A model generated the notes under the pieces. It searched no databases. It was not told the origin of the DNA and saw nothing but the letters and a program-made list of their open reading frames with translations. Position numbers and translations under genes: made by a program. From positions 1-25,794 of the IMG/VR virus record IMGVR_UViG_3300046028_000570: a DNA stretch of 25,794 bases. One strand, given 5' to 3'. The first letter of the stretch is position 1. Each line of letters opens with the position of its first letter. The DNA is from a virus. Shown here one piece after another: positions 14,075 through 22,183 of the stretch.

Positions 14075-15325
14075 TTAGACGTAGCTTGGATACCACTTGC
14101 CGGTGCCGTAATCGTAGGTCATGATTAAGGCTTTGTTAACTACGGCTGTGCCAGCCACCGCGATGTTGCCTGCGGTTGTCCAAGTGAATGCGCCTGTGGG
14201 AATCAAGGTAATGGAACCACCAGTCAAAAGCATGACGCTTGGGACGGAGATGGTGTTAACTACAGTGGTTCCACTGATGAACGCAATAGGTTTTAAAGGA
14301 GTAATTGTGCTTCCGCTTGGAACGGTTGGGGCCACTGCGTCGGTTGCAGAAAATCCAATAACTGCGGGAGCAGTTAAATTTCCAGTCAACGTGAGGGCGC
14401 CACCAAACGTAGCATTTGCACCATTCCAGTAAGCGCGAGGATTGCCGTCGCCATCGGACAGCACAACGTAATTGCTTGCTGTGCGAATGTCTAGGCCACC
14501 TTGGTTGCCACTGTAGTTTCCGATGATGGTGTTCTTGGCTCCGGTAGAAATATCTCCACCTGCATTCCGACCGATGGCCGTGTTAAAACTTCCGGTAGCT
14601 GCACCTAATGCCAACAGACCCATAGCCACATTGTTTCCACCGCTTACATTTGCAATCATTGCTCCAAAACCAACGGCCACATTGCTTATTCCGGTGGTGT
14701 TTACTTTTAATGAATCAGCCCCCACGGCCACATTGCCATTGCCGGTGGTGTTTGCCAGAAAAGAATCATTGCCTATCGTTGTGTTGGTAAGGCCGCTACT
14801 AGGGCCAATGCCCAATGCAACACCGTTCACGGTGTCAACAAAAATATCTTGGAAAATATATTGAAGTTCAGCGCTGATGTTGTACCAAGAGTTTGTGGCC
14901 TGATAGAAACGCACCGTGATGCCTGCACCTGCATAGAGCGAGGAAGGAAAGCCAAAGCCTGCGGCTGCGCCATTGAGCGCCAGGGTGAAGGATTGGATTA
15001 ATTGCGTCGTGGTAATCAGAATTTGTGTTCCGTCTGGCACGCCGGTGTTCAGCGGTAGCGTGACCGTTCCCGAGGCCAAGGCGCTTGCGGGCTGGATAAG
15101 CATCCACTGCTGTTCGCTAACTGGCGTTGGAACGGTGATGTTAAAGCCGGTGCCTGGGGTGTACAGGTTGGTGGAGACGGTTGGGGAGGCAAATACGGTC
15201 TGAAAGTAGTTCAGCAGTTGCGTAATCGAAACCTTCCGAGCGTCTCCGTTATTGGAGACATACACCGGAAGCAGATCGCCGCCAGATACTTGGCTGATGC
15301 CTGAGAGTTGATTAATGGTTGGCAT
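14075..15325 (-). CDS. Phage fibre with adhesin-type beta-roll repeats
   Basis: A 416-aa fibre. The N-terminal segment (INQLSGISQVSGGDLLPVYVSNNGDARKVSI) is a common phage-fibre attachment module. Residues about 181-275 contain six tandem units of 14-17 residues with core N-x-A-x-G (NTTIGNDSF, NVAVGADSL, NVAVGFGAM, NVAMGLLAL, NTAIGRNAG, NTIIGNYSG), the pattern of the left-handed beta-roll head of YadA-type trimeric adhesins. A Thr/Val-rich beta domain ends the protein (TYDYGTGKWYPSYV). AAGGAG precedes ATG 15325. P22 has no such gene between gp4 and gp10. Probably a trimeric receptor-binding fibre or whisker. Confidence 0.8.
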   Translation of the reverse strand: MPTINQLSGISQVSGGDLLPVYVSNNGDARKVSITQLLNYFQTVFASPTVSTNLYTPGTGFNITVPTPVSEQQWMLIQPASALASGTVTLPLNTGVPDGTQILITTTQLIQSFTLALNGAAAGFGFPSSLYAGAGITVRFYQATNSWYNISAELQYIFQDIFVDTVNGVALGIGPSSGLTNTTIGNDSFLANTTGNGNVAVGADSLKVNTTGISNVAVGFGAMIANVSGGNNVAMGLLALGAATGSFNTAIGRNAGGDISTGAKNTIIGNYSGNQGGLDIRTASNYVVLSDGDGNPRAYWNGANATFGGALTLTGNLTAPAVIGFSATDAVAPTVPSGSTITPLKPIAFISGTTVVNTISVPSVMLLTGGSITLIPTGAFTWTTAGNIAVAGTAVVNKALIMTYDYGTGKWYPSYV

Positions 15326-15334
15326 GGTTGCTCC

Positions 15335-15817
15335 TTAATAGAATTCGAGGGGGCCGTCGCCACCGGCAAGGACTGGATCGACTGGCTGGCGTAGGAATGG
15401 ATTATCGTAGACGCGCCACGGCTTGTTTCCTGCACCGCTTGGCATTGTGCCGGGCATTTGTTGCTGGTTTGGCATGGCCGCGATGGATAGAAGCGTGTTG
15501 TACGATTCTTTGGCCGTGGCCTTGGTGTCGGGCATGACCTGCTTGCCGTAGCTCGGGGCCAACTTAATCGCCAGGTTCGTGTAAATCGCCTCGTTGGAGC
15601 GGTCGGGCACGTTGGTTTGCTCGTCCAGATCGCTGTCCTGGGGGCTGGATGGAAGCGGGTAGCCAAGGCGGATGCCGAGCGCGTTCCATGCTGCGATCAT
15701 GGTGTCCAGGCGCCGCAGTGCGGACTGCATTTGCTCTGGGGTCAGGTCGAATGCGTAGGAGGCAAGGCCAATCTCGTCGAATGCTTGCTCAATAAATTGG
15801 CGCTTTGTCCATCCCAT
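15335..15817 (-). CDS. P22 gp4-like tail accessory factor
   Basis: Head-completion protein that would extend the portal and seat the gp10-like hub. The 160-aa length is close to P22 gp4 (166 aa). It begins WTKRQFIEQAFDEIGLASYAFDLTPEQMQSALRRLDTMIAAWNALGIRLGY, a helical head-tail connector N-terminus, followed by NEAIYTNLAIKLAPSYGKQV and TAKESYNTLLSIA, and ends in a Pro/Gly-rich tail. Gene order coat, (small genes), gp4-like, gp10-like agrees with P22. AGGAGA lies before ATG 15817, one base after the preceding stop. Confident of role, moderately of orthology. Confidence 0.82.
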   Translation of the reverse strand: MGWTKRQFIEQAFDEIGLASYAFDLTPEQMQSALRRLDTMIAAWNALGIRLGYPLPSSPQDSDLDEQTNVPDRSNEAIYTNLAIKLAPSYGKQVMPDTKATAKESYNTLLSIAAMPNQQQMPGTMPSGAGNKPWRVYDNPFLRQPVDPVLAGGDGPLEFY

Positions 15818-15818
15818 T

Positions 15819-16265
15819 TCATTCTCCTGCGGTTGGCTCGGACAGTTTGTCCTGTATCAATTGTCCCAGCTTTTTGTCCTTTGTGCGACCGTCGAAGCGG
15901 ATGCCAAGTTCGGTGGCCTTGGCCTCCAGCTCTGCGCGGGTGGGCGCTGCGTCGTCAACGACTGGCTCGGGCTCGGGCGTAACTGCCTGGGCTGCTGCTG
16001 CCTTGGCTTTTTCGCGCCAGTCAAGGGGTTTGGCTGGCTTTTTCTTTTTGATGGGCTTGGTGGCCCACTTTGGGCGCGGCTTGCCTGCGGGCGTTGCTTT
16101 ATCGCCTGCGGCATTGATGGCCTCTGCGGACGATGTGAACCAGCCTGCGGCCAGTTTGTCGTCTAAATCTTCTTGAGTTTGCACGCTGTCAAAGCTGTAC
16201 GTTTCGCCGCTAGGCTTTTTGTAAATGCCTGGGCTGCGGTAGACCATGGTCGGAAACACGCTCAT
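15819..16265 (-). CDS. Two-domain small virion-region protein with HeH/SAP-like C-terminus
   Basis: 148 aa. The N-terminal part (PTMVYRSPGIYKKPSGETYSFDSVQTQEDLDDKLAAGWFTS) is a motif widespread in small phage proteins near head genes. The centre is a Lys/Pro/Ala-rich linker (about 60-90, with a KKKK run). The C-terminal 35 residues (TRAELEAKATELGIRFDGRTKDKKLGQLIQDKL) fit a HeH/LEM/SAP-like helix-extension-helix, a DNA-binding or protein-contact fold. The function is unknown; a DNA-contacting capsid or tail factor is plausible. The ATG overlaps the previous stop as ATGA. Confidence 0.72.
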   Translation of the reverse strand: MSVFPTMVYRSPGIYKKPSGETYSFDSVQTQEDLDDKLAAGWFTSSAEAINAAGDKATPAGKPRPKWATKPIKKKKPAKPLDWREKAKAAAAQAVTPEPEPVVDDAAPTRAELEAKATELGIRFDGRTKDKKLGQLIQDKLSEPTAGE

Positions 16266-16420
16266 TTCTTGGCTTTCATGGGTTTGGCTGTCTTGGCGGC
16301 TGCTTTGAATGCGGCTGCTGTGGGCGAGCCTTTGGTGCCTGGCTTGCGCATCTTTTCTTTGCTGCCTTCGGCGATTCGCTCGCGCTTGGCTGCGATGTTG
16401 GCATAAAGACCGGGCTTCAT
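16262..16420 (-). CDS. Tiny Lys/Ala-rich phage protein (52 aa)
   Basis: Short gene found by reading the frame between its neighbours. The product starts MKPGLYANIAAKRERI, continues with KMRKPGTKGSPTAAAFKAAAK and ends in Lys. This is a type repeatedly seen as a small basic protein in phage structural operons (recollection). Both ends overlap neighbours as ATGA (16417-16420 and 16262-16265), which strongly supports it being translated. High positive charge and lack of hydrophobics suggest nucleic-acid or virion binding; no function is known. Confidence 0.72.
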   Translation of the reverse strand: MKPGLYANIAAKRERIAEGSKEKMRKPGTKGSPTAAAFKAAAKTAKPMKAKK

Positions 16421-16587
16421 TTCATGGCCTTCTTTGGTGCTTTGCTGGGCTTGCCTGCGGCCTTGGCTGCTTTCTCTGCTGTGCTGAGTGCAATAGCAAT
16501 GGCCTGCTTCATGGGCTTGCCAGACTTCTTTTCCATCTTGATGTTCTTTCCGATGGACTTGCTCGAATAACCTTTTGCCAGTGGCAT
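16417..16587 (-). CDS. Tiny Lys-rich phage protein (56 aa)
   Basis: Begins at ATG 16587 behind a perfect AAGGAG with a six-base spacer and stops TGA inside the next start codon. The sequence includes MPLAKGYSSKSIGKNI, a GKPMKQAIAIALSTAEKA helix like the (R/K)KQAIAIALS core of small DUF6496-type proteins, and a Lys/Ala/Pro tail. It is the first gene after the terminator that follows the coat gene, so it is the first translated product of any transcript that reads through or restarts there. Confidence 0.72.
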   Translation of the reverse strand: MPLAKGYSSKSIGKNIKMEKKSGKPMKQAIAIALSTAEKAAKAAGKPSKAPKKAMK

Positions 16588-16604
16588 GGTGATCTCCTTG
16601 GAAT

Positions 16605-16629
16605 GAAGAAAGGGGGGCCGAAGCCCCCC
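16605..16629 (-). terminator. Rho-independent terminator after the coat gene
   Basis: On the minus strand the bases read GGGGGGC-TTCG-GCCCCCC followed by TTTCTTC. That is a seven-pair all-GC stem closed by a UUCG tetraloop and a short U-rich tail, starting 13 bases after the coat stop. It matches an intrinsic terminator, or a stem that protects the coat mRNA end. The U tract is short, so partial readthrough to the tail genes is likely; this would raise coat over tail protein levels. Confidence 0.82.
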
Positions 16630-16642
16630 AATCGTTTACAGC

Positions 16643-17917
16643 TTAAGGCTGATTGAACAACAAGATGCCGGACATTTCAGGCTGCTTGTTGACCACGCCA
16701 AAGAGTGTGTCCAAGCGGTACTTGATGACCATGCTGTCGATGTCGTAGAACTTCTGCATGACCAACTCGACGCCCTGGTCGGTGGTGGCGCGCATCACTG
16801 CGGTGCCAGCATCGGCTGGGATGGCGTAGCGGCCAGGCAAGATTTCCAACGAATCTTTCTGCCAGAACACATTGATAGCCGAAGCGCCGGTATTGAGCCA
16901 GTTCAAAGGCGCAGCACTGGCAGCAGCGACGATCTTGCAGTTTTGGTACTGCAACTCGGCGTCGGTTGGTGTCGTAACGGCGGAGATGATGGGAGGGCTA
17001 ATCACCAAGGTCGTGCCACCGGCGGGGACGCTGATAACGCGGAACGTTTTCAGTTGGCCGGTGGATTCTTTGGTGATGTGATGCACTGCCTCAATGCCGT
17101 CGATGGTAAACGCGTCGCCTGCTACCACGCCGACCGAGTTGGACACGGTAACGGTTTCGTAGCGGTTGTCCACGTTGATCTGGCCGCCGACCGAGGTCGA
17201 AGTAGCTTGAGGCACGTATTGCGCTTGTGGCAGTGTGGTGTTGATGGTAGTTGTACCACCAGCGGCTGCTGCAATGCGGTTTGCGTAGTCAAACTTGTAG
17301 GTGTCGAAACCTGCGACCATGCCGACGAAATTGCGCTCATAGGCCTTGTCAGACTTTTGATTGCCAAACGAACGGCTGGCTTGCGACAAGTTACCGGCCA
17401 GACCGTTGTAATCACGGCTGGACAAACCCAAGAAGCGATCGTAATCGGGCACGCCTTGCTCGTTCATGATGGTGTCGCACAGGGAGATGTCGTCGTAGTC
17501 ACCGGCAGCAGTAGAAATTGGAACGACCAGCGTGCCTTGAGCGGCTGCGGTGTTCATGATCGCCACGTTGATGTCGGAAGCCAGCTTTTGCTTGGCGCTG
17601 TCGCCCAGACGGCCTTCTTGCAGCGCGTCGCGCAGATCGAGGGTGGTCATAGTCCAAGGCACCGTTTGGCTGAAGCCGATGGTCGAGGGAACTGACAATT
17701 GGGTCATGTTCTGGTACGTCACCGGAGTGCCAGGGGCGCTAGTTTGCGACTGAGCGATGTAAGGCATTGGGCGCCAGATCGTGTCGTTGGTACGGGCCAT
17801 TTCGGTCTGGTTGGTGTTGTACACCGAGACGTGACGCGACAGAACCAGCAGGTCTTGGAAACCTTCGAGGATGTCTTCAAACGCTACGCGTTCTTCTTTT
17901 GAGAATGAATTACTCAT
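16643..17917 (-). CDS. Major capsid protein, P22 coat family
   Basis: Forms the icosahedral shell. The 424-aa length is near P22 gp5 (430 aa). Shared landmarks are NDTIWRPMPY (P22: NTIWMPVEQ), DLRDALQEGRLGDSAKQKLASDINVAIMN (P22: [29 protein letters not shown]), a beta domain beginning VDNRYETVTVSNSVGVVAGDAFTIDGIEAVHHI (P22: VDNRFATVTLS...GDKISFAGVKFLGQM), and NVFWQKDSLEILPGRYAIPAD near the C-terminus (P22: NVFWADDAIRIVSQPIPAN). It therefore has an HK97 fold with a P22-style insertion domain. AGGAG lies six bases before ATG 17917. The terminator just downstream separates it from the tail genes. Confidence 0.92.
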   Translation of the reverse strand: MSNSFSKEERVAFEDILEGFQDLLVLSRHVSVYNTNQTEMARTNDTIWRPMPYIAQSQTSAPGTPVTYQNMTQLSVPSTIGFSQTVPWTMTTLDLRDALQEGRLGDSAKQKLASDINVAIMNTAAAQGTLVVPISTAAGDYDDISLCDTIMNEQGVPDYDRFLGLSSRDYNGLAGNLSQASRSFGNQKSDKAYERNFVGMVAGFDTYKFDYANRIAAAAGGTTTINTTLPQAQYVPQATSTSVGGQINVDNRYETVTVSNSVGVVAGDAFTIDGIEAVHHITKESTGQLKTFRVISVPAGGTTLVISPPIISAVTTPTDAELQYQNCKIVAAASAAPLNWLNTGASAINVFWQKDSLEILPGRYAIPADAGTAVMRATTDQGVELVMQKFYDIDSMVIKYRLDTLFGVVNKQPEMSGILLFNQP

Positions 17918-17938
17918 GATTAGCTCCTAAATTAAAAA

Positions 17939-18793
17939 TCACTTGGATGCTGTTCGTTTCTGCGCTTTGTACTGAATGACCTTGGTCATGTTGCCAGTAC
18001 GAGCCGCTTCTTCTCGCAGCCGTTCGAGGGTTGAGTCCACCGCCCCAGATACTCGGCCAGTTCCTGACACGACGCGCTCGGGTGGTGGTGCTGCCTTGCG
18101 GTTGGTAACTTTCAATTCTTTCTCCAGTTTCGCTACCGCAAAGGCAAACTTTACGGGGTCTTTGATTTCGGACAACTCTTTGGCCTTCTTGGGATTCTTG
18201 CCAAGTGCGTAAATCACCAGCGCAGGATTATCTGCGCCTTGGAGCACCACGCCTTGCTGGGTGACGCTGAAGAGTTCCTGGGCTACTGCCTCGGCATCTT
18301 CAAAGTCTTTGACCTTCAGCTCTGCTTTCGCTTTGCCGTAGCCATCCAGTTTGGACTGCCATGCCTTTTGCTGATTCATAACTTCAGTTTCGTGCCTGGC
18401 GTTTACTTCATCGGCTTGTCGCTTGCGCTCGAACCATGTCGTTAGTGCTTCCTCGAACTTCTCCGCGTCGTAGTCGTGATCTTCTAGGCTTGGCTTCTTG
18501 CCCAGCGCGACCGGCTTGTTCTCAGTCGTGGTAGTTTGCAGCTTGCCTTGGAGTTCGCGGTTCTGGCGTTGCAGTTCTCGGTTTGTCTTACGCAATTCGC
18601 GTACCCATTCGGGGGCTTGAGTTGTTTCCTCGGGAGGCGGCGCTTCCTCACCAATGCTCACGAATACTTCGTCGGTTTCGCTTTCGTCTGATTCATCGGC
18701 TGAGTCTGCGCTGGGCGCGTCCTCAACTTGGATTTCGTCCTCGACCATCACGTCGCCGTCGTCGTTATCGCTTGCTTCTACCTTTTGATTCAT
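17939..18793 (-). CDS. Scaffolding protein, P22 gp8-like position
   Basis: Directs coat assembly and then leaves the procapsid. The 284-aa product is highly charged: an acidic N-terminal third (Asp/Glu runs through about residue 58), a helical middle with ELRKTNRELQRQNRELQGKLQ (coiled coil near 65-85), and a basic C-terminal helix pair (STLERLREEAARTGNMTKVIQYKAQKR) that resembles the coat-binding end of phage scaffolds. P22 gp8 is 303 aa and lies in the same slot between portal and coat. Start set at ATG 18793, with AGGG upstream; GTG at 18814 (291 aa) and ATG at 18796 are alternatives. Confidence 0.83.
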   Translation of the reverse strand: MNQKVEASDNDDGDVMVEDEIQVEDAPSADSADESDESETDEVFVSIGEEAPPPEETTQAPEWVRELRKTNRELQRQNRELQGKLQTTTTENKPVALGKKPSLEDHDYDAEKFEEALTTWFERKRQADEVNARHETEVMNQQKAWQSKLDGYGKAKAELKVKDFEDAEAVAQELFSVTQQGVVLQGADNPALVIYALGKNPKKAKELSEIKDPVKFAFAVAKLEKELKVTNRKAAPPPERVVSGTGRVSGAVDSTLERLREEAARTGNMTKVIQYKAQKRTASK

Positions 18794-18881
18794 CATTAAC
18801 CCTGTCAAACTCACCCATTGAAACGGCTGGGTGGATACCGTTGATTACATTGTCGCCCGTTTTCGTTTAACTTACAACAGA

Positions 18882-20924
18882 CTAAATTTGTTGCTGAACG
18901 GCGCCGCCGATTTCCTTGGCTAGATTCATTGCATGGTCTTGGGAATCCATGTCGATGTTGGCCAAGGTTTCGACCGTTTTGGCGCGGCTGAGTTCGGCGT
19001 CGGCTACGGTCTTGACGGTGCTGGCGCGGGCCTGGGCTGCTTTGGCTGTGGCTTCTTCGGCTGCGGCTTGCAGGTAGATCGCATTCGGGTCTTGCGGCTG
19101 GCCTTGCATCTCGGCCATGAGTTCCTCGGCCTCTGCGTCGGTGGGCTTGACCACGCCCATGCGCAGGAGCTTCTTGCGGAAGTAGGCGTTCGTGTCGCTG
19201 AGGCCTTCGCCTTCCATGTTCATCATGGCCATTGCGGTGAGCACCTGGGCTGTCTCTGGGTCTTGGGTGATCTGGAGCATGCCGGTAATGGCGCGGACAG
19301 TCGCTGATTTCTTGCTGCTGCTGGACGGGCCGACGTCGGATACCACGTCGAAGGTGGCGCTGGTCATGTCGTTGGCCATCACCATTGCGCCGGTTTCTTG
19401 GTCAATGGTGGGTTGCATCAACTCGACCACACCAGCTTCGCCGGTGGGCGCAATGGTCTTCATCTTGCGCTTGTCTTCGGTGTAGATTTCTTTGGCCATC
19501 GAGAGCCAGATTTCGCCGCAGCGCTTCATGCCCTTGGCAAAGTTGCTCATGTAGATGAACGACTGCATATCGACGCGAGCTTGGATCATCTCCACGGCTT
19601 TGCCTGAAATGCCGCTGACCATCTTGTCTGCGCCTTGCTGGTTGCCCAGAATGTCCTGCATGTCGGTTTCGGTGATCTGCAAGAGCGCGGCCATTGCCGG
19701 GGGAATCTGTGGGCTCTTGGTGTAGGCGACGGGGCCGCTGATCGCTTGGTTGCCGTTCTGGTCGGTGATCGGATTGATAAGCAGGTAAGGGTAGTCCTTG
19801 AGATTGTCCTCTGCCCACATCACTTGATGACCTGCGACCTGCTCGGGCGTAAGAATGGGCTTCTCGACGCTGGACAGGGCGCTGATCTCGCCAAGCTTGG
19901 AGAGCTGCATGTTCTTGAGGCGTTGGGCATCCTTGGCCAGGCGGACGTGACCCATGCAACGCTCGACGTTATCAACAAACCAGCGCTTGCCGTAGACGAC
20001 AACAATGGGAATGCAACGGCCTGCGATGTAGCCTGCGTCTTCCAGGACACGGCCACCGCTTAGGACGTACTTGCGCACGCGCTTGCGCTTGACCTTCTTT
20101 TGACGGACTTCCCGGCTACCAATGGCCAGCAGGGTTTCTTCCAGGGTTTCGTCGTTGGCAAAATCGAACTGGGTGTATCGCTCTTCCGTGCCGTCGATGG
20201 CATGGAAGATCCGGATGGTCTCAGTTTTTTCCTCGACCTTGAAATACTCGGCCACGTAAACCACATCGGGGGTGCACCAATCGAATTCGTACTGGTGGAT
20301 GATCTTTGGCCAGTCGGTTGGGTCGTCGCCCCAAGTGTCTTTGTAGGCTTGGCGGGTCATGCTGGTGACCACGAAGCAGTATTTCGCGTCTGATTTGTCC
20401 TGGCGCTTGGCACCTAGGTCAAAGAAAACGGAGCTGTCGGCGTCAAAAATCGGCTCAATGCGGATGCGCTGGCGGTCATCCTCGTCGTTCTCTTCGTCCT
20501 CGTAGACGGTGCGCAGGCGCCAGGCGCCAATACCGCCGCCCACTGCTTCCTCAAAGGCATTGTCGTAGGCTTCGTCAGCCACGGAGGCCTGTTCGTCTGC
20601 CCGGTAGAGGCCATCGCAAACTTCGGCCAGCTTGTCATTCTCTGCGCCGTCTTTGCTTACGAAGTCCACGGTAATCCGGTTGTTGCGGTACTCATTGACC
20701 ACGCGGATCACGGCCAGCATGATCTTGTTGACTTCAAACTTGGGCTTGTTTTCGTACTGATCCCAGAGCGGGCCTTCCCACTGCGCGCCTGCTAGGGAGT
20801 AAAAGCGCCGGTCTTGGAGGCATTGCAGGCGCTCGTCGCGCAGGGCGCTTTGCACGTCGTCGAACTGCGCCAGGGCTTCGGAGTGAAGGTTGGCGAGGCG
20901 TTGGTCATTGGATAGTCGGGCCAT
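18882..20924 (-). CDS. Portal protein, P22 gp1 family
   Basis: Dodecameric DNA channel at one capsid vertex. 680 aa versus 725 in P22. Parallel landmarks are FYSLAGAQWEG near the N-terminus (P22: FFSRVSQWDDW), FEVNKIMLAVIRVVNEYRNNRITVDFVSKDGAENDKLAEVCDGLYRAD (P22: [24 protein letters not shown]), EEAVGGGIGAWRLRTVYEDE, DSSVFFDLGAKRQDKSDAKYCFV, VRLAKDAQRLKNM, DDYPYLLIN-like KDYPYLLIN, MISG...AVEMIQARVDMQSFIYMSNFAKGMKRCGEIW, and FDVVSDVGPSSSSKKSATVRAI. The C-terminus is an Ala/Gln-rich helix, like the P22 barrel. AAGGA precedes ATG 20924. Confidence 0.93.
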   Translation of the reverse strand: MARLSNDQRLANLHSEALAQFDDVQSALRDERLQCLQDRRFYSLAGAQWEGPLWDQYENKPKFEVNKIMLAVIRVVNEYRNNRITVDFVSKDGAENDKLAEVCDGLYRADEQASVADEAYDNAFEEAVGGGIGAWRLRTVYEDEENDEDDRQRIRIEPIFDADSSVFFDLGAKRQDKSDAKYCFVVTSMTRQAYKDTWGDDPTDWPKIIHQYEFDWCTPDVVYVAEYFKVEEKTETIRIFHAIDGTEERYTQFDFANDETLEETLLAIGSREVRQKKVKRKRVRKYVLSGGRVLEDAGYIAGRCIPIVVVYGKRWFVDNVERCMGHVRLAKDAQRLKNMQLSKLGEISALSSVEKPILTPEQVAGHQVMWAEDNLKDYPYLLINPITDQNGNQAISGPVAYTKSPQIPPAMAALLQITETDMQDILGNQQGADKMVSGISGKAVEMIQARVDMQSFIYMSNFAKGMKRCGEIWLSMAKEIYTEDKRKMKTIAPTGEAGVVELMQPTIDQETGAMVMANDMTSATFDVVSDVGPSSSSKKSATVRAITGMLQITQDPETAQVLTAMAMMNMEGEGLSDTNAYFRKKLLRMGVVKPTDAEAEELMAEMQGQPQDPNAIYLQAAAEEATAKAAQARASTVKTVADAELSRAKTVETLANIDMDSQDHAMNLAKEIGGAVQQQI

Positions 20925-20959
20925 GAAGGTTCCTTACTTTGTGCGATTGTCTCACCAGA

Positions 20960-22183
20960 TTACCACTTGTGCATAGTGGCAATTGGCTTGAATACTGCCG
21001 GTTTGGCTGCGCCGGAGCGCCGGACGGCCTCGCAAGCGTAGCGCAGGGCGTCGATGACGTGGTTCTTTTTGTCCTCCAGCACCGGCAAGATTTTACCCGT
21101 TAGGGGGTCTTGCTTGTAACTGTACAGGGTCAGCTCGTCGATGGTGTGAATGCAGCGGGGGTGCACCACGATGTCGTAGTTCTTGAGAAACTCGATTCCT
21201 TCCTCGACCGACTTCGGGCCTTTGACGGCGGTCATGATCTTAGGAAAGCCGTTCTTGCGCATGTGGCTGATCGTCTCGGGCCGGGCTGAATCGGCCACAA
21301 TGGGCCATTTCTCGGCCTCTGGAACGGTCATGAATAGCTCAGGGGTGTTAACGATCTCGCAGCCCACCATATAGGCCTCATAGTCAATGTAGAGGGTGCG
21401 GCCAATGATGTGGCAGCGCACCAGCGTTGTCGGGTCAACGGCAAAGCCCCAGTCAGCACCGAGGCGATGGATAGCGTCGCGCGGGGCGTCGAACTCGTCG
21501 ATCTTCCAGTTCTTGAACACGCGGGCATTGCTGTTGCTCAGGTATTGGCCCATCCAAACGTGCTGATACTTGTCCGGATCGCGCCTGCGGTCGTACTCCA
21601 TTTCGTCGCGCAGCACGTCGGGAAACCACGGATTGTCTGTGTAGTTGACCTTCAAGACACTGGCATTCTTTGGTGGGGTTTCGCCGCGTAGCAGGGTGTC
21701 CACTGGATCGCTGGCCTGGCGCGGGTTCCACGTGAACCACAGCTCGCTGTTTGGCTTTCGGATCGTTGGCCGGAGCAAGTCAAGGCTGGTCTGGCTCAGG
21801 CTTTGGGCCTCTTCCACCCAGGCGCAATCGTAGCCTTCCAGCGACTTGATGCTGTCGGCGGTATGGTTCTGCATACCCTGGAAGATGATCGCGCCATCGG
21901 CCTTCTTGGACTTGATGACAGCATCCTGCACCTCGAAGTAAGCGCCTGCGTTCATGGCCTCGATCTTGTTCTCTAGCAGCCGCTTGACGGACTGGCTGAG
22001 GGATTTCTGAATCTCACGGACACAAACGCTGCGCCGCTTCTGATCCATGATGTGCGACTCGATCATCAGCTCGGCAAACATATGCGACTTCCCCGAGCCA
22101 CGGCCACCCCAAGCGCCTTTGTACCGGCTGGGCTCCAGCAGGGGGAGCGCCCATTCTGGGGTTTGTAGCTGCAAGATGCTCAA
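20960..22183 (-). CDS. terL: Large terminase (packaging ATPase/nuclease), PBSX/Sf6 type, TTG start
   Basis: Motor and nuclease for DNA packaging. 407 aa of the Terminase_3 (PBSX/Sf6) family: Walker A GGRGSGKS at 26-33, Walker B with catalytic Glu CAWVEEAQ at 120-127, coupling motif WFTWNPR at 149-155, and nuclease acidic residues D244 (GADWGF), D298 (ADSARPE) and D378 (HVIDALRYA). The start is TTG at 22183: it overlaps the small-terminase stop as TTGA with GGTGGTGA just before it, and the first in-frame ATG falls after Walker A, so it cannot be the start. All catalytic residues are present. Confidence 0.93.
   Translation of the reverse strand: MSILQLQTPEWALPLLEPSRYKGAWGGRGSGKSHMFAELMIESHIMDQKRRSVCVREIQKSLSQSVKRLLENKIEAMNAGAYFEVQDAVIKSKKADGAIIFQGMQNHTADSIKSLEGYDCAWVEEAQSLSQTSLDLLRPTIRKPNSELWFTWNPRQASDPVDTLLRGETPPKNASVLKVNYTDNPWFPDVLRDEMEYDRRRDPDKYQHVWMGQYLSNSNARVFKNWKIDEFDAPRDAIHRLGADWGFAVDPTTLVRCHIIGRTLYIDYEAYMVGCEIVNTPELFMTVPEAEKWPIVADSARPETISHMRKNGFPKIMTAVKGPKSVEEGIEFLKNYDIVVHPRCIHTIDELTLYSYKQDPLTGKILPVLEDKKNHVIDALRYACEAVRRSGAAKPAVFKPIATMHKW

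Noticed and set aside
16943-17695. 250-codon plus-strand open frame antisense to the coat gene
   Set aside because: Lies wholly inside the well-supported P22-type coat gene, has no ribosome site, and its translation is Cys/His/Gly-rich low-complexity typical of an antisense shadow.
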